Notes under the pieces: model-generated
Told to the model about the DNA's origin: nothing
Seen by the model: only the letters and a program-made list of their open reading frames with translations
The model's database searches: none
Assembly: GCA_039808325.1 (NCBI GenBank)
Contig: JBDHSU010000026.1
Location: 1 to 35,563, forward strand
Length of the DNA: 35,563 nt
DNA from: JAFKKS01 sp039808325
GTDB lineage: Bacteria; Pseudomonadota; Alphaproteobacteria; Rhizobiales; Xanthobacteraceae
Direction: 5' to 3'
Shown: one piece after another, positions 9,124 through 16,131 of the stretch
Layout of the letters: each line of letters opens with the position of its first letter
Numbering within the stretch: the stretch's first letter is position 1
Position numbers and translations under genes: made by a program

Positions 9124-9352
9124 GGGGGCGGCTTTCAAAGGTTACGTTTGCCTTTCCGTAACACATCTTCAGCTATTGTCCGGACGGTTCCGCTGGGTTG
9201 TCCCTGGCCGTATTTGTGAGGCCGAACGTCGGACGACGTCTGCGCTTTGCCACTTGCGTTCGTGTTGACTATCGCGTCACGGAAGGGCCGCGGTCGCACG
9301 CTCCAGCGTCGCGGCTTGGCGAAGACACGGTGCAAGGGCAGGGGGTTCACAA

Positions 9353-9724
9353 ATGCCGAAGACGGTCCTCATCGTGGAGGACAACGAGCTCAATATGAAG
9401 CTCTTTCAGGACCTTCTCGAGGCGCACGGCTATCAGACCGTGGGCACGCGCAATGGCATCGAGACCTTGGATCTCGCGCGCAAGCACCGCCCCGATTTGA
9501 TCCTGATGGATATTCAATTGCCCGAAGTGTCTGGGCTCGAAGTCACAAAATGGCTCAAGGACGACTCGGAATTGCGAACGATTCCGGTTGTCGCGGTTAC
9601 CGCATTTGCAATGAAGGGCGATGAGGAGCGCATCCGCGAGGGTGGCTGCGAGGCTTATCTGTCCAAGCCCATTTCAGTAGGAAAATTCCTTGAGACCGTT
9701 CGCCACTTCCTCGGGCAAAACTAG
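9353..9724 (+). CDS. divK: Single-domain response regulator DivK
   Basis: A 123-residue receiver domain with nothing attached. DivK is phosphorylated and dephosphorylated by the PleC/DivJ kinases and, in alphaproteobacteria, controls the CtrA pathway by binding DivL and by activating PleD-type signalling at cell poles. Seen: acidic pair E9-D10, phosphoacceptor D53 in LILMDIQLP, switch threonine T83, and K105 in YLSKPIS. Strong similarity to Caulobacter DivK and the adjacent pleD 15 bp downstream make the assignment firm. The upstream 229 bp separate it from the divergent DUF3572 gene and should hold its promoter; I could not identify a clear CtrA-type TTAA-N7-TTAA site there. Confidence 0.97.
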   Translation: MPKTVLIVEDNELNMKLFQDLLEAHGYQTVGTRNGIETLDLARKHRPDLILMDIQLPEVSGLEVTKWLKDDSELRTIPVVAVTAFAMKGDEERIREGGCEAYLSKPISVGKFLETVRHFLGQN

Positions 9725-9739
9725 AAAGGAGCGGCGGGG

Positions 9740-11110
9740 ATGACGGCGCGCGTTCTTGTTGTCGACGATATCCCGGCCAACGTGAAACTCCTCGAGGCGC
9801 GGCTGACCGCCGAGTATTTCGACGTGGTCACCGCGACGAACGGACCGGAGGCGCTGGCGGTCTGCCGCGCGGCCGCGTGCGATATCGTCCTGCTCGACGT
9901 GATGATGCCGCAGATGGACGGCTTCGAGGTCTGCCGTCGGCTCAAGGCGGACCCCGCGACCCATCATATTCCGATCATCATGGTCACGGCGCTCGACCAG
10001 CCCTCCGACCGCGTGCGCGGACTTGAGGTCGGCGCCGACGACTTCCTGACCAAGCCCGTATCGGAGACGGCGTTGATCGCGCGGGTGCGTTCGCTCGTGC
10101 GGCTCAAGCTCGTTTCCGATGAGCTGCGCATGCGCGCGATGACGTCGCGTGAAATCGGCATTCAAGGTCCGGGAGTCGAAATCGTTGCGGACAGCGGCCG
10201 GAATGGCCGCATCCTGCTGGTCGACGATCGCCGCTCTTCCTACGAGCGGCTTGCCGCGACCTTGTCGAGCGAACATGAGGTCGACGTCGAGCCCGACGCG
10301 AACGCCGCGTTCTTCCATGTCGCGGAAAGCGCCTACGATGTGTTGATCGTTTCGCTCGGGCTTGAGAACTTCGACGCGCTGCGGCTGTGCAGTCAGATCC
10401 GTTCGCTCGAGCGCACGCGGCATCTGCCGATTTTGATCCTGGCGGAGCCGGAGGATAACGCGCGGCTGCTGCGTGGGCTTGAGATCGGCGTCAACGACTA
10501 TCTCGTGCGTCCGATCGACAAGAACGAGATGCTGGCGCGTGTGCGCACGCAGATCCGCAAGAAGCGCTACAGCGAGCGATTGCGCGAGAACGTGCAGCAG
10601 TCGATCGAGATGGCGGTGACCGATGTGCTCACCGGCCTGCACAATCGGCGCTACATGGAGATGCATCTCGCGGCGCTGGTCGATCAATCGACCGCACGCG
10701 GTAAGCCGCTCTCGGTCCTCGTTCTCGACATCGATCACTTCAAGTCGATCAACGACAGCTATGGGCACGATGCCGGCGACGACGTGCTGCGTGAGTTCGG
10801 TGCGCGCATCCGCAAGTCCATTCGCGGGATCGATCTCGCGTGCCGCATCGGCGGCGAGGAGTTTGTGATCGTCATGCCGGAGACGGACCTCGCGGTTGCC
10901 GGAATGGTCGCCGAGCGCCTGCGGCGGCGCATCGCGGCTGAAACGTTTCCGATCAGCGGCTCCGCGCCGATCCCGGTCACGATCTCGATCGGGCTTGCGG
11001 CGCTGGGGGTGCCGACGGATACGCCGACGACGATCCTGCGCCGTGCCGACCAGGCGCTCTACCGTGCCAAGCGGGACGGCCGCAATCGCGTCGTGGCCGA
11101 CGCGGCGTAG
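9740..11110 (+). CDS. pleD: PleD-type diguanylate cyclase response regulator (REC-REC-GGDEF)
   Basis: A 456-residue response regulator that makes cyclic di-GMP from two GTP when its first receiver domain is phosphorylated and the protein dimerises. Order: REC1 (about 3-120) with phosphoacceptor D53; REC2 adaptor (about 155-275), whose phosphoacceptor position reads VLIVSLG with no aspartate, so it is a pseudo-receiver; and GGDEF domain (about 290-456) with active-site GGEEF at 371-375. An inhibitory I-site RxxD lies just upstream (R362-D365), indicating product feedback inhibition. The architecture and length match Caulobacter PleD. It follows divK by 15 bp with a GGAGCGG ribosome binding site and is co-transcribed with it. 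Confidence 0.97.
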   Translation: MTARVLVVDDIPANVKLLEARLTAEYFDVVTATNGPEALAVCRAAACDIVLLDVMMPQMDGFEVCRRLKADPATHHIPIIMVTALDQPSDRVRGLEVGADDFLTKPVSETALIARVRSLVRLKLVSDELRMRAMTSREIGIQGPGVEIVADSGRNGRILLVDDRRSSYERLAATLSSEHEVDVEPDANAAFFHVAESAYDVLIVSLGLENFDALRLCSQIRSLERTRHLPILILAEPEDNARLLRGLEIGVNDYLVRPIDKNEMLARVRTQIRKKRYSERLRENVQQSIEMAVTDVLTGLHNRRYMEMHLAALVDQSTARGKPLSVLVLDIDHFKSINDSYGHDAGDDVLREFGARIRKSIRGIDLACRIGGEEFVIVMPETDLAVAGMVAERLRRRIAAETFPISGSAPIPVTISIGLAALGVPTDTPTTILRRADQALYRAKRDGRNRVVADAA

Positions 11111-11477
11111 CGCCTCCGGCCGTCCGCTCTAAACCATAATTTTTTACGTTGATGCGAAATCGCGCCCGCGATCAAGGGCTTGCCGGTTGATTTCCGCGCA
11201 TGTTGCGATAGCCTTTGCTTTCGAAAGGGCGTCAAGAACAAATAGAATTTTAAGAAAATCCATCGGCCGGGCCGAATTGGTGCCGGCGATGAGATACCCT
11301 ACGGAGTGCTCAGGTCCGCCGCATCTCCTGGGTCCGTGGGGTTCGGCCGGTTCGGGAGCGGTGCGAGTGGCCTCCTCATGATCCGCTTCCGGCCGGCCAC
11401 CATTTGTACGTCGAAATAAGAACGCCGCGCGCCAGGTTTGGCGCGCGGCGTCCGTTCGCCCATCCGATGGGCGCCGA
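11111..11477. other. Convergent intergenic region between pleD and rpmG
   Basis: About 367 bp between the convergent ends of pleD and rpmG. The rpmG-side terminator hairpin (11408-11451) is the only clear element. The stretch next to pleD has a short T-run (near 11149) but no strong hairpin before it. The middle (11300-11400) is GC-rich with no open frame showing a ribosome binding site and no tRNA- or SRP-like core motif. Confidence 0.55.
11408..11451 (-). terminator. Intrinsic terminator of rpmG
   Basis: A perfect 13-bp GC-rich stem: arms 11422-11434 and 11439-11451, loop GGTT. Read on the minus strand it is followed by the T-rich run TCTTATTTC. It lies 27 bp past the rpmG stop codon. The stem strength and position make it a convincing Rho-independent terminator. 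Confidence 0.85.
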
Positions 11478-11645
11478 TCACTTGATCTTGGATTCGCGGA
11501 ACTCGACGTGCTTCTTCGCGACGGGATCGTATTTCTTCTTGACCAGCTTGTCGGTCATCGTGCGCGAATTCTTCTTCGCGACGTAGTAAAACCCGGTATC
11601 GGCGCTCGAAACGAGCTTCACCTTGATCGTCGTGGCCTTGGCCAT
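11478..11645 (-). CDS. rpmG: 50S ribosomal protein L33
   Basis: A 55-residue basic protein of the large ribosomal subunit. It begins MAKATTIKVKLVSSADTGF, contains TMTDKLVKKKYDPVAKKHV and ends RESKIK, closely matching bacterial L33. It has no cysteines, so it is the zinc-independent (C-minus) form. ATG at 11645 is the universal L33 start; the longer in-frame extension is rejected. It is a single-gene unit with its own terminator. Confidence 0.97.
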   Translation of the reverse strand: MAKATTIKVKLVSSADTGFYYVAKKNSRTMTDKLVKKKYDPVAKKHVEFRESKIK

Positions 11646-11781
11646 CGCGTTGCTTCCTTGTGCGGCGGATAGGGGGCGCGCCCGGGGCACGCCTTGAATT
11701 GGGCCGGAAACTAGCGACAGGCTTCCGAAAGTCAACCGGCGGCTACCGCCGCCGATCAACTTAAGCTGCATGTCGAGACGG

Positions 11782-12528
11782 CTACGCGTCGATAATCGCC
11801 ACGATCCTGAGCGTCCGAGGGTTGAGGATCAGAATTTCGTCGCGCACCACGACGTACTTGTAGCCGCGATAGGCCGGGACGACCTCGACGACGTCGGGCG
11901 GCACCTCATAAACGTGGACCGAGCGTGGGACCACGGTGCCGACCGAGATCGAGAAGTTCACGTTGGAAATCGACCTGGAGCGGACGGAACTCCCAAAGTG
12001 CTCGCGCACCTGCGTCCGTTGCTCGGTGGTCAACTTGGTATCGGAGCGGGCAGTGGAACCGGTATTGCCGGATTCGCGCGAGCGTTCGCCCGCCCGTTCG
12101 GCATTGCGACCGTTGGGGCCGCGTTCCCTTTGCCCCATGCGTTCGTGCCGTTCGCCGTGCTCACGCTCCTTGGACTGGGCCGTTTCGCCGCGATGTCTCT
12201 CCGGCATTCCTTCCTTGGATTGGGCGTTGTCGCGGTGTTTTTCGCCGCGCCCTTCCTTGGACTGCGCGGTACTGCCCTTGGAGGCGCCGGGGGCTTGCGC
12301 CCGACTGTTGCTCGGGCCTGTTTCGTTGGACTTCGTCTGCGACGAGCCATGATTTTTCGTTTGACCGGCGGCTTCCCCACTCTGGGGCGCGCCGCCTTGC
12401 GACATCGTTCCGCCCTGCGAAGCGCCAGCCGATGGACTTGCGCCGCTTTGGGTATTTTGTGCCGAGGCAATCGAAACGCCGGCCAGGAGGGCCACGGCGG
12501 CTGTGGTGGTCAAAAAAGTAAGTTTCAT
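11782..12528 (-). CDS. Secreted DUF1236 domain protein with low-complexity repeat region
   Basis: A 248-residue exported protein. The first 23 residues form a signal peptide ending ASA before QNT. Residues 24-165 are a hydrophilic low-complexity linker rich in Q, S, G, then in K, E, R, H, with AQSKE repeated at 88, 102 and 117 (period 14-15). Residues about 165-248 match DUF1236, a domain I know mainly from Hyphomicrobiales, ending in ILNPRTLRIVAIID. Function of the domain is unknown; a periplasmic or envelope location is inferred. ATG at 12528 has a GGAGAGG ribosome binding site. The gene is on the same strand as the Nudix gene, 71 bp downstream of it, and 136 bp upstream of rpmG. Confidence 0.87.
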   Translation of the reverse strand: MKLTFLTTTAAVALLAGVSIASAQNTQSGASPSAGASQGGTMSQGGAPQSGEAAGQTKNHGSSQTKSNETGPSNSRAQAPGASKGSTAQSKEGRGEKHRDNAQSKEGMPERHRGETAQSKEREHGERHERMGQRERGPNGRNAERAGERSRESGNTGSTARSDTKLTTEQRTQVREHFGSSVRSRSISNVNFSISVGTVVPRSVHVYEVPPDVVEVVPAYRGYKYVVVRDEILILNPRTLRIVAIIDA

Positions 12529-12599
12529 GAGGTCCTCTCCGAAGACCTCCCCTGTGCATCACAGGAAAAACGCTCGACCTGGGCCCCCGGTTCCTGCCG

Positions 12600-13331
12600 T
12601 CAGATGAGTTCCCTCGTAAATCGGCCGCGCACCATGCGGTAAAAGGGGACCGGCCGATCGACCTCGAGTCCTGCCGCGATGCGCGCTTCCAACTCCTCCA
12701 GAACGACCTGCGTGATGGTCGGCAGATCGAGCTGGCGTGCCTCGCTGACCGGAATCCAGACGAGATCGTCGAATTCGCCGTCCGGCCCGACCGTGCCGTC
12801 GAAGCGGTACGCGATCGCCCTGGCGTCGATGGCGAAAAAGCGCGTGTCGAAGCGGCGCGGCCGCCGCGGCGGCGTGATTGCCCGCGCGATGAAATGGAGC
12901 GCCTGCAAATCCGGCATCACATTGGCGTCGGCAAAGGGCTTCCAGCCTTCGCCCGGAATTTTAGGCTTCTGCGCATTGCGCGTTCCAAGGACGACTCCCG
13001 TCTCCTCGCTGGTCTCGCGCAACGCCGCCAGCGCGAGCGCCCGCGCTTTCGCTTTCGTCGGCCGCTTCACGTGGGCAAGGAGCCGCCGCTCGACCGCGGG
13101 CGGCAGTTCGCCGGCGGCCGTCATGCGTCCGTCGTAAACCTCGACGCGTCCGCCCGGGAACACGAATTTGCCGGGCATGAACTTATGGCGATCGTGCCGC
13201 CGTCCCATCATGACCTTGGGCTGGCCCGCGCTGTGGTCGAGCACGATCAGCGTTGCGGCGTCGCGCGGGCGGACGTTGGCGAAGCTCTGGTCCCGCTCCG
13301 CATTGGTCAAGCGTTCGACGAGATCGTTCAT
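12600..13331 (-). CDS. Nudix hydrolase (NUDT19-like arrangement)
   Basis: A 243-residue Nudix hydrolase, an enzyme that cleaves nucleoside diphosphates linked to another moiety. The core strand reads KFVFPGG near residues 50-56 and the catalytic helix RETSEETG near 110, so the metal-binding E-x-x-E-E is intact. Between the usual GG and the RExxEE helix there is an insertion of some 40 residues, as in NUDT19-like proteins, which often act on CoA-type substrates; the substrate here is unknown. ATG at 13331 overlaps the DUF983 stop by 4 nt (ATGA), so it is the last gene of a coupled chain from topA. Confidence 0.9.
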   Translation of the reverse strand: MNDLVERLTNAERDQSFANVRPRDAATLIVLDHSAGQPKVMMGRRHDRHKFMPGKFVFPGGRVEVYDGRMTAAGELPPAVERRLLAHVKRPTKAKARALALAALRETSEETGVVLGTRNAQKPKIPGEGWKPFADANVMPDLQALHFIARAITPPRRPRRFDTRFFAIDARAIAYRFDGTVGPDGEFDDLVWIPVSEARQLDLPTITQVVLEELEARIAAGLEVDRPVPFYRMVRGRFTRELI

Positions 13332-13765
13332 CGGCGCGCTCCCGCCTTTTGCGCGGCGAGGGCGAGGCTGCCGTCGGGCAGGGCCTGCGGATCGAAGCCG
13401 TGCATGTAGTTCGCCCACTGGGCGGCGACGATCGTCCCCTTCACCGGCTGGAGGAGGCCGAGCGCCATGCCGATCGTCATCGGGAGCCATAGCATCGCGT
13501 GGGTCAAGTAGGACGGCGCGAACGCGGCTTCGACCGCGAGGGCGATCGGCACGATGGTGTGGCCGACGATGAGGATCACGAAATAAGCCGGGGCATCGTC
13601 CGCCCGCTGGTGGTGCAGCGCTTCACCGCACGCGGGGCAGTGGTCGGCGACTTTCAGGAAGGCGCGAAACATCGACCCGTGCCCGCAGTTCGGGCAACGA
13701 CAACGGAAGCCCCGCATCAGGGCGCTCATCGCATGGCGATCGGGCTTCGCGGACGGGGTATTCAT
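13328..13765 (-). CDS. DUF983 family membrane protein with two CxxC motifs
   Basis: A 145-residue inner-membrane protein. The soluble N-terminal part carries CPNC (C24, C27) and CPAC (C43, C46), a probable zinc ribbon. Two hydrophobic helices follow at about 60-80 and 87-107. This layout is that of DUF983, common in alphaproteobacteria; no function is established. ATG at 13765 shares one base with the rnr stop (TGATG) and the gene's stop overlaps the Nudix start, so translation of all three is linked. Confidence 0.88.
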   Translation of the reverse strand: MNTPSAKPDRHAMSALMRGFRCRCPNCGHGSMFRAFLKVADHCPACGEALHHQRADDAPAYFVILIVGHTIVPIALAVEAAFAPSYLTHAMLWLPMTIGMALGLLQPVKGTIVAAQWANYMHGFDPQALPDGSLALAAQKAGARR

Positions 13766-16131
13766 CAACGACCTCTGCTTTTTCGCCGCGGCGAGCGGCC
13801 GGATGGCGGCCGCTTGGCGCGGCCGGGCTTGGCGGAAGGTTTGTGGCGTGTCTTGTCGCGCCCCTTGCCGCGGTTGCCTTTAGCACCGACAGGGCGGCGT
13901 GGGGATGGTCTTCCTTCGGATAGCAGCTCGAACCGTAGCGCACCGGCCACCGGCGCGGCTTCGACCAGGCGGACGCTGACGCGGTCGCCAAGCCGGTGCG
14001 TTTCGCCGCTCGATTGGCCGACCAGCGCGTGCTGGGCCTCCTCGAAGCGGTAATAGTCGTTGCCGATCGTCGAGGCGGGGATGAAGCCGTCGGCGCCGGT
14101 TTCGTCGAGGCGCACGAACAGGCCGGCGCGGGTGACGCCGGAGATGTGCCCTTCGAACCTCGCCCCGATGCGGTCGGCGAGGAAATGCGCGATCAGCCGG
14201 TCGACTGTTTCCCGCTCGGCCTTCATCGCGCGGCGCTCGGCGGCGGAAATGCGGGCGGCGATTTCCGCGAGCGTGAGCGGATCGGCGTCGTCGGGGAGGC
14301 CGTCGTCGCCGAGCTTGAGGGCGCGGATCAGCCCGCGATGCACGATCAAGTCGGCATAGCGGCGAATCGGGGAGGTAAAGTGCGCGTAGCGGCGCAGCGA
14401 CAGCCCAAAATGCCCGAAATTGTCGGAATTATATTCCGCTTGCGCCTGGCTGCGCAGGATCACGTCATTCACCAGCCGCTCGACGTCCGTGCCTTTCACG
14501 CGCGCCAGGATGCGGTTGAAGGCATTGGGCTTGAGCACGGCGCCTTTCGGCAGGTTGATGTCGAGCATGCGCAGGAATTCGCGCAGCGCTTCCAGCTTCT
14601 CGAGCGAAGGCTCGTCGTGGACGCGATAGATGAGAGGCGTGCGTGCCTTCTCCAGCGTCTCCGCCGCGGCGACATTGGCGAGGATCATGAACTCCTCGAT
14701 CAGCTTGTGCGCGTCGAGGCGTTCCGGAACCGTCACGCGGTCGAGGGTGCCGTCGGGCTTGAGGATGATCTTGCGCTCCGGCACGTCGAGATCGAGCGGC
14801 TGGCGGGCGTCGCGTTCCTGCTTGATCGCGTCGTAAGCGGCATAGAGCGGCTTTAGAACGTCTGCCACGATCTCCTTGGAAACGCTGTCTGTTTTGCCGT
14901 CGACGGCGGCTTGCGTCTGGACGTAGCTGAGCTTTGCGTGCGAGCGCATGAGCACGCGGTGGAACGTGTGCGAGCGCTTGCGCCCGTCGGCGCCGATGAT
15001 CATGCGGGCGGCGAGGGCGGGGCGGTCTTCGCCGGGCCGCAGCGAGCACAGATCGTTCGATATCCGCTCCGGCAGCATCGGCACGACGCGGTCGGGGAAA
15101 TAGACGGAGTTACCTCGCAGGAGCGCTTCGCGGTCGAGCGCCGAGCCCGGCCGCACGTAATAAGCGACATCGGCGATGGCGACGGTGACGATATGCCCGC
15201 CGCGGTTTTCGGGATCGGGGTCGGGCGCGGCGTGGACCGCGTCGTCGTGGTCCTTGGCGTCGGCCGGATCGATGGTGATCAGGGCAATGTCGCGCCAATC
15301 CTCCCGCCCTTTGAGCGTCGCCGGCTTCGCCGCGCCCGCTTCCGCGAGCGCCGCCGCCGGGAAGACATGCGGGATGTCGTGGGTGTGGATCGCGATCAGG
15401 CTGATCGTCTTCTCGCTGTCCAGCGAGCCGAGCTTTTCGCGCACCCGCGCCGTCGGCAGGCCGAAGCGGCCATGCCGGGCGACGTCGACGGCGACGAGAT
15501 CGCCGTCCCGCGCATCGTCCGTCGCGCCGGGCGGGATCGCGAGCTCACGCCCGAGCTGCTTCTTGTCGACCGGCACCAGGCGGCCGCCGCCGGTGGGGAG
15601 GCTGCGGAAGATGCCGAGCATACGCTGCTTGGCGCGGTCGAGCACCTTGATGACCCGCCCGGTATAGGCAACGCCGTCGGCGCCGTCGCTATCATCCTGG
15701 ATACGTAGCAGCGCCCGGTCCCCGATGCCGGCGACCTCGTTGGCGCGCGCCTTGCGCAGGGTTTTCACACGGATGCGGGGCGAGGGGCCGCGCTCCGCCT
15801 CGTCCCATTCCACCGGGCGGGCGATGATGTCGCCATCGCGGTCGCGGGCGACGATGTCGGCGAGAAGCGTGGCCGGCAATTGCCCGGGCCGAACCAGCTT
15901 CTTGTGCGATTTTTCGAGGCGGCCTTCGTCGGCGAGGTCGCGCAGGATGCCCTTCAGTCGGGAGCGGTCGGCGTTCTTCAATCCGAAGGCGCGGGCGATC
16001 TCGCGGGTGCCGACATTGCCGGAATGGGAATCGATGAAGGCGAGAATGTCTTCCTTTGTCGGAGCTTGCGGGGTTTTTATGATTCTATTCAAGAGCTTGA
16101 GAGTTCCAATATGGCGCCGCAGGGGGCGCAC
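13765..16131 (-). CDS. rnr: Ribonuclease R
   Basis: A 788-residue processive 3'-to-5' exoribonuclease of the RNase II/R family that degrades structured RNA. N-terminal winged-helix and cold-shock/OB regions are followed by the RNB catalytic domain, whose conserved aspartates are seen in TIDPADAKDHDDA (near residue 285). An S1 RNA-binding domain (GHISGVTRAGLFVRL) precedes a long basic tail rich in R, K, G and P. The GTG start at 16131 overlaps the topA stop (TAGTG), giving translational coupling; the homologous region begins about 24 residues in (PTKEDILAFID), so a slightly later start cannot be excluded. Confidence 0.95.
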   Translation of the reverse strand: MRPLRRHIGTLKLLNRIIKTPQAPTKEDILAFIDSHSGNVGTREIARAFGLKNADRSRLKGILRDLADEGRLEKSHKKLVRPGQLPATLLADIVARDRDGDIIARPVEWDEAERGPSPRIRVKTLRKARANEVAGIGDRALLRIQDDSDGADGVAYTGRVIKVLDRAKQRMLGIFRSLPTGGGRLVPVDKKQLGRELAIPPGATDDARDGDLVAVDVARHGRFGLPTARVREKLGSLDSEKTISLIAIHTHDIPHVFPAAALAEAGAAKPATLKGREDWRDIALITIDPADAKDHDDAVHAAPDPDPENRGGHIVTVAIADVAYYVRPGSALDREALLRGNSVYFPDRVVPMLPERISNDLCSLRPGEDRPALAARMIIGADGRKRSHTFHRVLMRSHAKLSYVQTQAAVDGKTDSVSKEIVADVLKPLYAAYDAIKQERDARQPLDLDVPERKIILKPDGTLDRVTVPERLDAHKLIEEFMILANVAAAETLEKARTPLIYRVHDEPSLEKLEALREFLRMLDINLPKGAVLKPNAFNRILARVKGTDVERLVNDVILRSQAQAEYNSDNFGHFGLSLRRYAHFTSPIRRYADLIVHRGLIRALKLGDDGLPDDADPLTLAEIAARISAAERRAMKAERETVDRLIAHFLADRIGARFEGHISGVTRAGLFVRLDETGADGFIPASTIGNDYYRFEEAQHALVGQSSGETHRLGDRVSVRLVEAAPVAGALRFELLSEGRPSPRRPVGAKGNRGKGRDKTRHKPSAKPGRAKRPPSGRSPRRKSRGR

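Noticed and set aside
9124..9352. CtrA-binding sites upstream of divK
   Set aside because: I looked for TTAA-N7-TTAA and found no convincing copy.
11300..11400. GC-rich stretch before the rpmG terminator considered as an SRP or other small RNA
   Set aside because: It lacks the conserved SRP core and no consistent fold with a terminator was found; the hairpin nearby belongs to rpmG.
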